Assembly: GCF_018402495.1 (NCBI RefSeq)
Contig: NZ_JAGYIU010000002.1
Span: 400,984 to 464,983, forward strand
DNA length: 64,000 nt
Direction of reading: 5' to 3'
Source of the DNA: Pseudoalteromonas sp.
Lineage (GTDB): Bacteria > Pseudomonadota > Gammaproteobacteria > Enterobacterales > Alteromonadaceae
The notes beneath the pieces were generated by a model. The model saw only the letters and a program-made list of their open reading frames with translations, was not told where the DNA came from and made no database searches. Positions 35,406 to 45,565 of this stretch are shown one piece after another (position 1 is the stretch's first letter; every line of letters starts with the position of its first letter). A program made the position numbers and the translations under genes.

Positions 35406-36140
35406 CTAGTTTATCCAGTCATTGATTTTAGCTTTTAGCTTAATCATCGCCTGACCATGTATCTGACTTACACGCGATTCGCTTACATCGAGTATATGCC
35501 CAATTTCTTTTAAATTCATTTCATCGTTATAGTACAAAGAAAGCACCATTGCCTCTTTTTCCGGTAAAGACTTTATTGCACTGAGTAAAGACTCATTAAA
35601 CCGTTCATTTTTAACATTATTGAACGGTTTGTCTAATGCTAAATCTTGACCATGAGGTGTAATTACATCATCATCAATGCCAAGGTCTTCAATACCTAAC
35701 ACTCTACTGACATTCACATCATTTAAAATATGATGGTACTCATTTAGCGAAATTTCAAGTTTTTCAGCAACTTCACTATCTTTAGGTTCACGGTTTAAAC
35801 TGTTCTCAAGCGCAACTATAGTCTCTGCAACTAAACGACCTTTTCTATGAACTGAGCGTGGAACCCAATCGCCACGGCGCATTTCATCTATCATTGCACC
35901 ACGAATACGAATACCAGCAAAGGTTTCAAAGCTCGCCCCTTTGCTTGCATCAAAGTTTTTTGAGGCTTCAATTAAGCCTATCATACCTGATTGAATTAAA
36001 TCATCTAGTTGTACACTGGCCGGTAAACGAGCAATTAAATGGCACGCCACTTTTTTGACTAATGAGGCATGCTTTTCAACAATCATATTTAAATTCTGTG
36101 TTGACTGATATCCCATAGTTCTATTCACCGGTATTGTCAT
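35406..36140 (-). CDS. fliA: FliA, flagellar sigma factor (sigma-28)
   Basis: Sigma factor for late flagellar and chemotaxis genes. Regions 2 to 4 are visible: VKKVACHLIARLPASVQLDDLIQSG, GIRIRGAMIDEMRRGDWVPRS, and the C-terminal MNLKEIGHILDVSESRVSQIHGQAMIKLK helix-turn-helix. The length of 244 is normal. It follows flhG by two bases and so shares the flhA-flhF-flhG transcript. A likely target promoter lies at 59338. Confidence 0.96.
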   Translation of the reverse strand: MTIPVNRTMGYQSTQNLNMIVEKHASLVKKVACHLIARLPASVQLDDLIQSGMIGLIEASKNFDASKGASFETFAGIRIRGAMIDEMRRGDWVPRSVHRKGRLVAETIVALENSLNREPKDSEVAEKLEISLNEYHHILNDVNVSRVLGIEDLGIDDDVITPHGQDLALDKPFNNVKNERFNESLLSAIKSLPEKEAMVLSLYYNDEMNLKEIGHILDVSESRVSQIHGQAMIKLKAKINDWIN

Positions 36141-36142
36141 CT

Positions 36143-37003
36143 TTAATTACTAACTAACTTCTCAATAAAAAACTCTAAATGACCTGAAGCTTGACTAGGT
36201 GTAGGCCACTTAGTGATTTTTGTCGCCAATGTTTTAAAAGCAATTGCAGCTGGCGACCCCGGAAAAACCTCAACAATTACCTTTTGGCGGCGCGTTGATT
36301 TACGCATGTTTTCATCATAAGGAACCGTTGCAACCAGCTCCATTGATATATCTAAAAACCGATCGGTAACTTTTGATAGTTTAGCAAATAATTCCTGCCC
36401 CTCACGTAAGCTACGCACCATGTTGGCGACAATTTTAAATTTATATACGCCGTGCTCACGGCTTAGCACCTTAATTAGAGCATAGGCATCGGTAATTGAT
36501 GTAGGCTCATCACATACCACCACAACCACATCCTGTGCAGCGCGAGAAAAGCTCAGCACCATATCCGAAATACCTGCGGCCGTATCAACAATTAAAATAT
36601 CAAAATCGGTGTTAAGCTCACTAAATGCACGAATAAGTCCTGCATGTTCTGAAGGTGATAGCTCAACCATACTTTGCGAACCCGAAGTCGCAGGGACTAT
36701 TTTGATCCCAGCGGGGCCTTCTACTAAAATATCTTCAAGCTCACATTCACCCGATAAAACATGGGATAAGTTACGCTCTACACGTAGTCCAAGCATCACA
36801 TCACAGTTTGCTAATCCTAAATCAGCATCTAACACCAGTACGCGTTTGCCCTGCTGGCCTAACGCAATTGCCGTGTTAAGAGATACATTTGTTTTACCCA
36901 CCCCACCTTTGCCGCCGGTGACGGCGATAACTTTTACGCCGCTATTATTATTGTTGCTCATTTTGCGAAGGCCGCTTGCTTGATCTAAAACTGTGTTAAT
37001 CAT
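36143..37003 (-). CDS. flhG: FlhG (FleN), flagellar number regulator ATPase
   Basis: MinD-like ATPase that limits the number of polar flagella and restrains FlrA/FleQ-type activators. An N-terminal segment ASGLRKM resembles the activating motif that stimulates FlhF GTPase. The deviant Walker A is GGKGGVGKTNVSLN (about 30-43). The length is 286 residues. It overlaps flhF by eight bases. Confidence 0.94.
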   Translation of the reverse strand: MINTVLDQASGLRKMSNNNNSGVKVIAVTGGKGGVGKTNVSLNTAIALGQQGKRVLVLDADLGLANCDVMLGLRVERNLSHVLSGECELEDILVEGPAGIKIVPATSGSQSMVELSPSEHAGLIRAFSELNTDFDILIVDTAAGISDMVLSFSRAAQDVVVVVCDEPTSITDAYALIKVLSREHGVYKFKIVANMVRSLREGQELFAKLSKVTDRFLDISMELVATVPYDENMRKSTRRQKVIVEVFPGSPAAIAFKTLATKITKWPTPSQASGHLEFFIEKLVSN

Positions 37004-38486
37004 ACATCTCTACTGTGCTTGACGCCACTGATTGGTGTCGTGATTGTTGTGCTTTTATTCTCTTTAAATACAATTGCTCAGCTTTTTTTACTAGTTTTTC
37101 GGCATTTGCCACTCTAATATCTTCTGGTACTCGCTGACCATTAGTAAGATACCCTATTGGGAGACGATTTTGAATCGCAATACTAATAATCTCACCTAAA
37201 CTCAATGACTCATCTAATTTAGTAAAAATACATCCACTTAACTGTACTTTCTTAAAGTGCCTAACGGTTTCTTGTAGTACATTGATTTGCGCCGTCGCAC
37301 TTAACACTAAATAGCTGCGTATATCAACGCGCTGGTTACGCATCAGCGTATTGAGTTGCTCAGTTAAACGTAAATCACGTTGACTCATTCCCGCTGTATC
37401 AATTAAGACTAGACGTTTATTTCGTAAATGGTATAAAACTTCTGCTAATTCGTTTGCATTTTTAACTTGTTTTACGCCACAACCAATAATACGGCCATAG
37501 GTTGCTAGTTGCTCATAGGCACCAATACGATAAGTATCGGTAGTAATGAGGGCCACTTTATCGGCGCCATATTTTTGTGCACCTAGTGCAGCCAATTTTG
37601 CAACAGTGGTTGTTTTACCCACCCCTGTTGGGCCTACTAATGCAAATACACCACCTTGGCGAAGTATTTCATTGTTCGTGGTTTGCATTTGATCTTCAAC
37701 CATGCTCAATAAGGCTTTCCAACCTTGTTGGCGAGATACATCGTCCGGTACAAAGCACGCCATTTGCTCAGCTACGTCTTTATCTATACCCATACCGACT
37801 AAACGGTCAATCATACATGCACGGGTCGGATCACGGCGCGCCATATCTTGCTGCATTAAACCAGATACTTGATGCTCTAATAATTGACGAATTGCATTCA
37901 TTTCTTCGCGCATTGTACTCATTTCATTTGATTCGTTTTGCATACTTGGCTGGTGCGGTGCTGCAGGCGAGTCTAAATCGTCAAAATCATTGTCTAAGTC
38001 ATCAAAACCTAAGCTATCGGCTTGGGTGCGAGGGCGCACTGGCGCGCTTTGTTCACGTTCAAACATATTTTTAGGTCGTGATTGCACAGGCTCTTGTTCT
38101 TGATAGTGGCCAGATGTGTCAATGCCAGAGTGTGAAAACATTGAAGCAAGCTCTGCTGAACGAGGACGTGGAGACTGACGCTCTAGTAAGGCTTGCAAGC
38201 TATCTGCGACCTTTGCTTGTGGCTGAGGTTGGGCGCGTTGTGGCTCTGGTTTGACAAAATTATGTGAACTTTGCCCAGTATGTGCAAATGAAGCGCTTGC
38301 AGCGGGTTGGCTTTGAGGCTGCTCTGGCGCTTTTGTAGCTGCTTTGTCGTAATCCACCGCGGCAACAATTTCAACGCCATTAGCTAGTTTTTTATTTGAC
38401 ATAATAACCGCATCAACACCGAGCTCTTCTTTTACTTCTTTTAGTGCGGTGCGCATGTCTTTAGCAAAAAAACGTTTAATTTTCAT
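36996..38486 (-). CDS. flhF: FlhF, SRP-type GTPase for polar flagellum placement
   Basis: GTPase that sets the pole at which the flagellum is built. The N-terminal B domain MKIKRFFAKDMRTALKEVKEELG is followed by a long Gln/Pro/Ser-rich linker (about 55-190). The NG domain follows, with Walker-type GPTGVGKTTTVAKLAALGA, the DTYRIGAYEQL motif, DTAGMSQRDLRL and TKLDES. The length is 496 residues. With flhG it implies a polar flagellum. Confidence 0.95.
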   Translation of the reverse strand: MKIKRFFAKDMRTALKEVKEELGVDAVIMSNKKLANGVEIVAAVDYDKAATKAPEQPQSQPAASASFAHTGQSSHNFVKPEPQRAQPQPQAKVADSLQALLERQSPRPRSAELASMFSHSGIDTSGHYQEQEPVQSRPKNMFEREQSAPVRPRTQADSLGFDDLDNDFDDLDSPAAPHQPSMQNESNEMSTMREEMNAIRQLLEHQVSGLMQQDMARRDPTRACMIDRLVGMGIDKDVAEQMACFVPDDVSRQQGWKALLSMVEDQMQTTNNEILRQGGVFALVGPTGVGKTTTVAKLAALGAQKYGADKVALITTDTYRIGAYEQLATYGRIIGCGVKQVKNANELAEVLYHLRNKRLVLIDTAGMSQRDLRLTEQLNTLMRNQRVDIRSYLVLSATAQINVLQETVRHFKKVQLSGCIFTKLDESLSLGEIISIAIQNRLPIGYLTNGQRVPEDIRVANAEKLVKKAEQLYLKRIKAQQSRHQSVASSTVEMYD

Positions 38487-38507
38487 AATTCAAACCCCTT
38501 TAAAATC

Positions 38508-40616
38508 CTATTGTTGGCCTACAGAGCTGACAATCTTGATCTGTCTTTCATCTGGTATCTCTTGATAAGACATCACTCGCAATCCTGGAATGGTGTATTT
38601 AACAAACCGAGATAACACAGTGCGTAACATTCCTGACGTTAGCAATATTGAAGGTTCACCGGCCATTTCTTGATTTTGATGCGCTTCATTGAGTGATGTT
38701 TGAAGCCTATCAGCAAGTCCTGGTTCAATTCCTGCGCCTTCGTCACCGGCATTTTGAAGTGACTGATGCAACATCTGTTCCAACTCAGGTGCCAAGGTTA
38801 TGACAGGGATTTCAGAAGACATGCCAACGGCATCTTGAACGATTAATCTGCGCAGCGATATTCGTACTGCAGCCGTTAATACATCAGGGTCTTGGCTACG
38901 AGGTCCGTACTCAACAAGGGTTTGAACAATTGAGCGCATATCTCGTATTGCCACCCCTTCATTTAATAAATTTTGTAATACTTTAACGATAGTTGTCAGC
39001 GGTAATACCTCAGGCACTAGGCCTTCAACTAAACGAGGGTGGCTTTTACCTAGCATATCTAATAAATTTTGCACTTCTTCATGACCGAGTAATAAAGCCG
39101 CGCTATTAGTGAGCAACTGACTAATATGAGTCGCTACCACAGTGGCCGAATCAACCACGGTGTAACCCAAAGATTGTGCTTCATCTTTTTGATCGGGTTT
39201 TATCCATACTGCATCTAAACCAAACGCAGGGTCTTTGGTTTCAACGCCTTTAAGCGGGCCAAAAACTTGGCCTGGATTAATCGCTAACTCATCACCATGT
39301 TTAAGCTCCCCTTCACCGCTTGATACGCCCATCATGGTGATACGGTAAGCATTAGGGTCGAGTTCCAGATTATCGCGAATATGTACAGGGGGAACTAAAA
39401 AGCCAAGCTCTTGAGATAACTTTTTACGTACTCCTTTAATACGATTTAATAGCTCGCCACCTTGCGATTGATCAACTAAAGGAATTAATCGATAGCCCAC
39501 TTCTAAGCCAATAACATCAACTTGTTGTACATCATCCCAGCCAAGTTCTTTTTGTTCTTGTTTAGCAGTAAGCCCGGTTCCTGATGCCATACTTTCAGCT
39601 TCTGCTCCCTCTGCAGCGGCTAATTTAAGTTTATTTTGCTGTGTGTAATATGCAAGGTAGCCCAAAAGTGCACCCAAGCTTAAAAAAGCAAGATGCGGCA
39701 TACCTGGGACTAAACCCATAGTAATAAGAATACCTGAGGCAATGAATAACGATTTTTCATTACCTAGTTGCTGTTTAAACTGATCGCCCATATTGTGTGA
39801 TTCGTTTTGGCGAGTCACTACAATAGCAGTACCTACAGACAACAATAAAGAAGGTATTTGAGCAACCAAACCATCACCAATGGTGAGTAATGTATATACT
39901 TCCATAGCGCGACTAAAGCTCAAATCATGCTGGATCATGCCAATAAAAAGACCACCAACAATATTAATCACTAAAATAACAATACCCGCAATCGCATCAC
40001 CTTTTACAAACTTACTCGCACCATCCATAGAGCCATAAAAATCAGCCTCACGGGTGACTTCCTCACGGCGATCTCTTGCTTGTTCTGCACTAATAAAGCC
40101 TGCATTCATATCGGCATCAATCGCCATTTGCTTACCGGGCATAGCATCTAGGGTAAAACGCGCTGATACTTCTGAAATACGCCCAGCACCTTTAGTGATT
40201 ACTACAAAATTAATGATGATCAGAATTAAAAATACCACTAAACCGACGGCATAATTACCACCAATAACCACCGAGCCAAAGGCCTCAATTACTTTACCCG
40301 CAGCGTCAGCGCCGTTGTGACCTTCAAGGAGTACTACCCGCGTGCTGGCCACATTAAGTGCTAAACGCATAATCGTTGCAATTAATAAAACTGCTGGAAA
40401 CATGCCAAATTCGAGTGGTTTCATGGTGTATACAGTAACGAGTAATACCACTAAAGCGAGGGCGATATTAAATGAAAATAATATATCAAGCAGGAATGGA
40501 GGCAGCGGTAAAATAACCATGCCTAGCGCAGCGACCACCAGAAGTGGGGTACCAACGCCCTTTGCATATTCTTTTTTATCTTTATTAAGTTGTTGTAATA
40601 CCGCTTTAAATTCCAT
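38508..40616 (-). CDS. flhA: FlhA, flagellar export gate protein
   Basis: Major membrane subunit of the flagellar type III export gate, with eight N-terminal helices and a large cytoplasmic domain that receives chaperone-substrate complexes. The FHIPEP-family segment appears as MRLALNVASTRVVLLEGHNG and FGSVVIGGNYAVGLVVFLIL, then VSARFTLDAMPGKQMAIDAD. The length is 702. A sigma-54-type promoter lies 38 bases upstream, in the gap after flhB. Confidence 0.97.
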   Translation of the reverse strand: MEFKAVLQQLNKDKKEYAKGVGTPLLVVAALGMVILPLPPFLLDILFSFNIALALVVLLVTVYTMKPLEFGMFPAVLLIATIMRLALNVASTRVVLLEGHNGADAAGKVIEAFGSVVIGGNYAVGLVVFLILIIINFVVITKGAGRISEVSARFTLDAMPGKQMAIDADMNAGFISAEQARDRREEVTREADFYGSMDGASKFVKGDAIAGIVILVINIVGGLFIGMIQHDLSFSRAMEVYTLLTIGDGLVAQIPSLLLSVGTAIVVTRQNESHNMGDQFKQQLGNEKSLFIASGILITMGLVPGMPHLAFLSLGALLGYLAYYTQQNKLKLAAAEGAEAESMASGTGLTAKQEQKELGWDDVQQVDVIGLEVGYRLIPLVDQSQGGELLNRIKGVRKKLSQELGFLVPPVHIRDNLELDPNAYRITMMGVSSGEGELKHGDELAINPGQVFGPLKGVETKDPAFGLDAVWIKPDQKDEAQSLGYTVVDSATVVATHISQLLTNSAALLLGHEEVQNLLDMLGKSHPRLVEGLVPEVLPLTTIVKVLQNLLNEGVAIRDMRSIVQTLVEYGPRSQDPDVLTAAVRISLRRLIVQDAVGMSSEIPVITLAPELEQMLHQSLQNAGDEGAGIEPGLADRLQTSLNEAHQNQEMAGEPSILLTSGMLRTVLSRFVKYTIPGLRVMSYQEIPDERQIKIVSSVGQQ

Positions 40617-40653
40617 AACTCTACAATTTCAAAAAATTGACACTACGCTGAAA

Positions 40654-40671
40654 TTGCAATAACTATTCCAA
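40654..40671 (-). promoter_or_regulatory. Sigma-54-type promoter for flhA-flhF-flhG-fliA
   Basis: On the minus strand TTGGAATAGTTATTGCAA has GG and GC exactly ten bases apart, as in the -24/-12 consensus. It lies in the flhB-flhA gap. Confidence 0.65.
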
Positions 40672-40687
40672 GTTAGTTGGTTAGCGG

Positions 40688-41818
40688 TTAATACTTAAAT
40701 TCATCAGGGATGGGCAGTTTTTTATTAAGCGCAACAGGGCGTTTTCCACGGCCTTTTTTAAACCGTTTAAGCTGAAACACATAAGCAAGTACTTGAGCGA
40801 CAGCGGTAAATAATTGATCCGGAATTTGATCGCCAACATCAGCGGTATGATAAAGTGCACGAGTCAGCATTGGGGATTCAACAATTGGAACTTCGTTACC
40901 TATTGCAATTTTACGAATTTGCATTGCAAGTTCATCAACGCCTTTTGCAAGCACTATAGGTGCGCCTGCTCGCTCTGTATCGTATTTTAACGCCACAGAA
41001 TAATGAGTTGGGTTGGTAACAATAACATCAGCGTCAGGTACATCTTGCATCATTCGCTTTTGCGACATTTGTCGTTGAGTTTGCCTGATACGTGCTTTAA
41101 TTTGCGGATCACCTTCAGAATTTTTATATTCGTCTTTGACCTCTTGCATCGTCATTTTTAACTCTTTATGGTGTTTATGGCTTTGAAAAGGTGCATCAAT
41201 CGCGGCAATAATAATTAAGGTGCAAGACATGCCTAAAAACATCCATGCCAAAATCTCAAGTGCATGAATTATATTACCTGGTGCGCTTTCTATACTTAGG
41301 TGTAATATTTCATCAAAAAAGGTATTAATTAAAAAAATAGCAAAACTTGCGACTAAAAAAAACTTTAATAATGACTTAAGTAATTCAACCGCTGCTTGCG
41401 GGCCAAACATTCGCACAAACCCTTTCATTGGCGACATTTTGCTCGCCTTCGGTGCTGCCGCTTTCCAACTAAAGTTAAAACCTCCTAGTAAGGTATTACC
41501 AATAAACGCAGCCAATACAATAATAAGTACAAACATCGACATAGGAAACACAAGTGCACTGGCTACCTCTGCCCAGACAGAAAACATTTTAGTGGTATCA
41601 TAGGTTTCATTGCGATTTAGGCTGAGCATTCGGCCCATAATATTGTACAAACCCTTACCAATTTCTGGTCCGTACATTAATAAAGAAATAGCAGAAAAAA
41701 TAAGCACAAACATAGTGCCTAACTCTTTTGAACGTGCAACTTGGCCTTTCTTTTTAGCATCATCAACTTTTTTTTGGGTGGGTTCTTCGGTTTTTTCTTG
41801 TCCGGAATCTTCAGCCAT
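40688..41818 (-). CDS. flhB: FlhB, export substrate-specificity switch
   Basis: Membrane component of the flagellar export gate. Four helices occupy about 30-210, and the cytoplasmic domain contains the autocleavage motif NPTH (269-272, VIVTNPTHYSVALKYD). Cleavage there, together with FliK, switches export from hook to filament substrates. ATG 41818 with AGGAG six bases upstream is preferred over GTG 41821. The C-terminus ends in a basic tail. An FlhX paralogue of its C-terminal part is at 26246. Confidence 0.96.
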   Translation of the reverse strand: MAEDSGQEKTEEPTQKKVDDAKKKGQVARSKELGTMFVLIFSAISLLMYGPEIGKGLYNIMGRMLSLNRNETYDTTKMFSVWAEVASALVFPMSMFVLIIVLAAFIGNTLLGGFNFSWKAAAPKASKMSPMKGFVRMFGPQAAVELLKSLLKFFLVASFAIFLINTFFDEILHLSIESAPGNIIHALEILAWMFLGMSCTLIIIAAIDAPFQSHKHHKELKMTMQEVKDEYKNSEGDPQIKARIRQTQRQMSQKRMMQDVPDADVIVTNPTHYSVALKYDTERAGAPIVLAKGVDELAMQIRKIAIGNEVPIVESPMLTRALYHTADVGDQIPDQLFTAVAQVLAYVFQLKRFKKGRGKRPVALNKKLPIPDEFKY

Positions 41819-41827
41819 CACGCTCTC

Positions 41828-42607
41828 CTAAGGGGAACAACCAACGAGGGTACACATCAGCTCAATCATTTTTAGCCATTGAAATTCAAATTGAGTCACA
41901 AAGTTACCGAGCGTCGCCCAAATAATAACTAAGCCTGCCACTAAGGTAAAAGGAAAACCTATCGAGAAAATATTTAACTGTGGCGCTGCACGGGTCATGA
42001 TGCCAAATGCCATATTAATAACCAGCATAGCTGTTAATGGCGCTAACGATAGCACAAGTGCTGTGGTAAACATCCAACCGCCCCACGTTACAATGTCCCA
42101 ATAGTGATCCACTGCCCACCAATTGCCATCAATTGGCAGTACCTGAAAACTGTGCACCACCATTTGGATCATCATTAAATGACCATTAAATACAAAAAAT
42201 AATAGCGTAGCTAAAATAAGATAAAACTGCCCCACCGCAGGCACGCTCATACCATTGGAAGGGTCAACAACGGAAGCAAAACCTAAACCAGTTTGCATTG
42301 CAAGAATTTGGCCGGCTAACACAAATGTATTTAGTAATAATATGGATGCAAAACCAATGGCAACACCAATCAACATTTGTTGTAGTACCACTAAAATCAT
42401 TTCAAAAGAAAATAAATTAGTGAATGTGGCAGGAGGCAGCACTGGCACCACTAAAAATGTTACAACAACAGCTAAGCCCATTTTTATACGGGCAGGTACA
42501 TTTTTTGCGCCAATCCCTGCCATGATCATGATCATTGAGCTAATGCGCACCAAAGGCAGTAAAAAATCACTTAGCCATTGAATAACAACGGAAAATGGAA
42601 ATTCCAT
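41828..42607 (-). CDS. fliR: FliR, export gate protein
   Basis: Polytopic core component of the flagellar export channel with six membrane segments. Family pieces are FLLPLVRISSMIMIMAGIGAKNVPARIKMGLA and GLGFASVVDPSNGMSVPAVGQF, then TAMLVINMAFGIMTRAAPQLNIFSIGFP. The length of 259 is normal. It is nine bases upstream of flhB and two bases from fliQ. Confidence 0.96.
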   Translation of the reverse strand: MEFPFSVVIQWLSDFLLPLVRISSMIMIMAGIGAKNVPARIKMGLAVVVTFLVVPVLPPATFTNLFSFEMILVVLQQMLIGVAIGFASILLLNTFVLAGQILAMQTGLGFASVVDPSNGMSVPAVGQFYLILATLLFFVFNGHLMMIQMVVHSFQVLPIDGNWWAVDHYWDIVTWGGWMFTTALVLSLAPLTAMLVINMAFGIMTRAAPQLNIFSIGFPFTLVAGLVIIWATLGNFVTQFEFQWLKMIELMCTLVGCSP

Positions 42608-42609
42608 TA

Positions 42610-42879
42610 TTAACCTGCAATTTCGGGAATAAGAAGTACTAAGCGATTAAAAAAATCCATAAGTTCTTGGGTAAACCAGTGCCCTCCGACAATCAAAGCG
42701 CTGATAGTAATTAATAGCCGCGGTAAAAAGCTCAATGTTTGTTCGTTAATTGACGTTGCGGCCTGAAACACAGCCACCACCAAACCAATAATTAAACCAG
42801 GTACCACAATAGCAGACACTAACTTAATCACTAAAAACAGTGCACCACTTAAAATATCAACAAATACTTCAGGTTCCAT
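42610..42879 (-). CDS. fliQ: FliQ, export gate protein
   Basis: An 89-residue protein with two membrane helices that packs around FliP in the export channel. GLVVAVFQAATSINEQTLSFLPR is the conserved cytoplasmic loop between the helices. Normal length; lies between fliP and fliR. Confidence 0.96.
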   Translation of the reverse strand: MEPEVFVDILSGALFLVIKLVSAIVVPGLIIGLVVAVFQAATSINEQTLSFLPRLLITISALIVGGHWFTQELMDFFNRLVLLIPEIAG

Positions 42880-42920
42880 GAACGACTCCTAGTTTGTTTG
42901 GTTTAGTGTATAAATCAAAG

Positions 42921-43661
42921 TTAAGTGCCCAAACCAAAGCTTTTAGCAAGCGTACCCATCACCAAGCTCCAGCCATCAACCAATACAAACAACATAATTT
43001 TAAACGGCAACGATACAATCATGGGTGAGAGCATCATCATACCCATTGCCATCAACACGGATGCAACCACCAAATCAACGATTAGAAAGGGAATAAAGAA
43101 CATAAAACCAATAATAAATGCAGTTTGTAGCTCACTGGTTACAAATGCCGGAATAAGCACTATCATAGGTGTAGCTTCTGGTGAATCAAGTTGGTCGTAA
43201 CCAGCTATTTTAGCAAATGTCTCTAAATCTTTGATACGCACTTGTGAAAGCATAAAGGCTTTCATTGGCTCTTTTGCTAAATCAAGCGCTTCAAGCGAGG
43301 TGACTTGCTCACTTAAATATGGCTCGATTGCTCGCTCGTTTATTTGTTCATAAATTGGCGACATAATAAATATGCTTAAAAACAGCGACATACCTAATAA
43401 TACTTGATTTGAAGGCGTTTGCTGTAAACCAATGGCTTGGCGCAAAATAGCTAATACAACAATAATTCGAGTGAAAGAGGTCATCATGATAATCGCTGCT
43501 GGTATAAAACTCATTGCCGTCATGATCGCTAGCACTTGTAGCGTCACTGAGTAGTCTTGTGTACCGTCAGCATTAGTAGTTATTTTTAGCGCATCAATCC
43601 CTTCGGCATTAACGCCAGGTACAAATACCATGGCAAGAATGATAAGCAGCCATTTGGTCAT
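42921..43661 (-). CDS. fliP: FliP, export gate protein
   Basis: Forms the pentameric core of the export channel with FliQ and FliR. A cleavable signal peptide (to about VNAEG) is followed by [39 protein letters not shown] and [17 protein letters not shown], both diagnostic, and [24 protein letters not shown]. The length is 246 residues. Confidence 0.97.
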   Translation of the reverse strand: MTKWLLIILAMVFVPGVNAEGIDALKITTNADGTQDYSVTLQVLAIMTAMSFIPAAIIMMTSFTRIIVVLAILRQAIGLQQTPSNQVLLGMSLFLSIFIMSPIYEQINERAIEPYLSEQVTSLEALDLAKEPMKAFMLSQVRIKDLETFAKIAGYDQLDSPEATPMIVLIPAFVTSELQTAFIIGFMFFIPFLIVDLVVASVLMAMGMMMLSPMIVSLPFKIMLFVLVDGWSLVMGTLAKSFGLGT

Positions 43662-43665
43662 AATA

Positions 43666-44049
43666 TTAGTTCTTTTTATTTTGATTAAGTTGTGGGTTCA
43701 ACATTTTACTAAAACGTTTAGCTAATGCTGGTAACTCTTTTTCTGTTAGTGGTGTTTCTAGTTTATGTAAGTAATTAATACTGTGCGGGGTAACCCCCAA
43801 TAAATGCTGAGCATTATCTATTTCAACCACCATCAACCGCTCACGAGACCCTAAAGGGAGGCTGCGGACCACTTTAAATTCATCACTATTGGTTAAATTT
43901 GGGTTAAGCTTTTTAACAAAAAAAGCCAACACTAAAATTAATACAACCACTACACCTAACGACATCACCATAGAAATAATATCTGTGGTGGGTGTTGCAG
44001 CATCAGTAGCTGCAAACACAGAATTGCTTAAACCAAGTAGTGCTATCAT
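43666..44049 (-). CDS. fliO: FliO, export gate assembly protein
   Basis: A 127-residue protein with an N-terminal signal-like segment, one membrane helix (about 26-48, [22 protein letters not shown]) and a cytoplasmic domain containing [25 protein letters not shown], the FliO signature. It assists FliP complex assembly. Its start overlaps the fliN stop by four bases. Confidence 0.94.
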   Translation of the reverse strand: MIALLGLSNSVFAATDAATPTTDIISMVMSLGVVVVLILVLAFFVKKLNPNLTNSDEFKVVRSLPLGSRERLMVVEIDNAQHLLGVTPHSINYLHKLETPLTEKELPALAKRFSKMLNPQLNQNKKN

Positions 44050-44444
44050 CGTAATTTTTTGATCCGTTCAACCTGACTAATTACATCTGTTAAACGAATA
44101 CCAAATTTGTCGTTTACAACAACAACTTCGCCATGCGCAATTAATGTACCGTTAACTAGTACATCCAGCGGCTCACCGGCCACTCTATCAAGCTCAACCA
44201 CAGAACCTTGGTTAAGCTGTAATAAATTACGAATGTTTATTTTAGAGCGCCCTACTTCCATAGAAATAGTAACGGGAATATCTAAAATAGTATCGAGTTT
44301 ACGTTTTTCTTCACCACTGAGCTCATGTTTTGAATCATCGAGTTCATCAAGTTCAGTAACTTTTACCTCGGCGCCATCATCAGTCCCTTCTGCCTCAGCA
44401 AGTGCTGCAGCCCATTCGTCCATCGTATCTTGATCATCGCTCAT
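44046..44444 (-). CDS. fliN: FliN, motor switch protein
   Basis: C-ring component that controls rotation direction and docks export ATPase complexes. An acidic N-terminal tail (about 1-50) precedes the SpoA domain: LDTILDIPVTISMEVGRSKI, then LLQLNQGSVVELDRVAGEPLDVLVNG. The length of 132 is normal. It lies between fliM and fliO. Confidence 0.97.
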   Translation of the reverse strand: MSDDQDTMDEWAAALAEAEGTDDGAEVKVTELDELDDSKHELSGEEKRKLDTILDIPVTISMEVGRSKINIRNLLQLNQGSVVELDRVAGEPLDVLVNGTLIAHGEVVVVNDKFGIRLTDVISQVERIKKLR

Positions 44445-44464
44445 ACTTTTAACCTTTTAATCAA

Positions 44465-45556
44465 TTACCAGTCTAAGTCTACACCGTTTGAAAGGTGTAA
44501 ATCATCTTCTAGTTCTGCTAATTCTGCATCTGAATCAATTTTTTTGCCGCCTTTAGTAAAGACGTGCAGCTCAGATTTAACTGAATCAGGGCGTTTAATT
44601 TTTTCACTAATTTGAAGCGCTACATTGTCGCGTGAGCGACCCATTTTAGCTCTAAATGTGGGCAAGTCTTCTACAAATACAGTGATATGCTCTGGCATTT
44701 CAACAGGTATGATATCTCCTGTTTTAAGTTCCATTATTTGCTTTAAGCTTAATTCCACTTCAAGTAGTTGGGTCGACAAATCGACCTCTACATCCATTAT
44801 TTCGTCGCGTAGCGCTTTACTCCAACGTAAATCAGTATCCTCAGTATCAGACTGAACACCGGCATCTAATAGCTCTCTGATAGGTTCGAGCATCGAATAA
44901 GGTAGTGCAATATGAAAATCACCACCACCACCATCGAGTTCAATATGAAAAGAGCTAATAACCACCACCTCAGTTGGGCTAACAATATTAGCCATTGCGG
45001 GGTTAACCTCAGAATCAAGGTACTCAAATGACACGTCCATGACCGGGGCCCATGCTTCTTTGTAATCCTCAAAGATTATTTTAAGCAGCATTTGTACAAT
45101 TCGGCGCTCTGTTGGGGTAAATTCACGTCCTTCAATTTTGGCATGATAACGACCATCGCCACCAAAAAAGTTGTCTACCAGTATGAAAACTAAGCGTGCT
45201 TCCATGGTAATAAGGCCGGTGCCTTTTAAGGGGCGAAAACGTACCATGTTCAAGCTCGTTGGGACAAACAAGGTATGTATGTACTCACCAAACTTGATCA
45301 TTTGCACGCCGTTAATTGACACCTCAGCGGTGCGACGCATCATGTTAAATAGGCTTATTCGCATGTGACGAGCAAATCGCTCATTAACAATTTCAAGTGT
45401 CGGCATGCGACCACGGACGATGCGATCTTGCGACGAAAAATCATACTGTAAAGTACTTCCCTCACCGTCTTCATCGTCATGTGTATCTTCCTCATCAACT
45501 TCATCGACACCGTGTAATAACGCATCAATTTCGTCTTGGGATAATAAATCGCTCAC
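44465..45556 (-). CDS. fliM: FliM, motor switch protein
   Basis: C-ring protein that binds CheY-P. The N-terminal MSDLLSQDEIDALLHGVDE is the CheY-binding peptide. The middle domain carries RGRMPTLEIVNERFARHMR and GEYIHTLFVPTSLNMVRFRPLKGTG, and the C-terminal SpoA domain ends the protein. The start is GTG 45556 with AAGGAG five bases upstream. The length is 363 residues. Confidence 0.97.
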   Translation of the reverse strand: MSDLLSQDEIDALLHGVDEVDEEDTHDDEDGEGSTLQYDFSSQDRIVRGRMPTLEIVNERFARHMRISLFNMMRRTAEVSINGVQMIKFGEYIHTLFVPTSLNMVRFRPLKGTGLITMEARLVFILVDNFFGGDGRYHAKIEGREFTPTERRIVQMLLKIIFEDYKEAWAPVMDVSFEYLDSEVNPAMANIVSPTEVVVISSFHIELDGGGGDFHIALPYSMLEPIRELLDAGVQSDTEDTDLRWSKALRDEIMDVEVDLSTQLLEVELSLKQIMELKTGDIIPVEMPEHITVFVEDLPTFRAKMGRSRDNVALQISEKIKRPDSVKSELHVFTKGGKKIDSDAELAELEDDLHLSNGVDLDW

Positions 45557-45565
45557 ACTAACTCC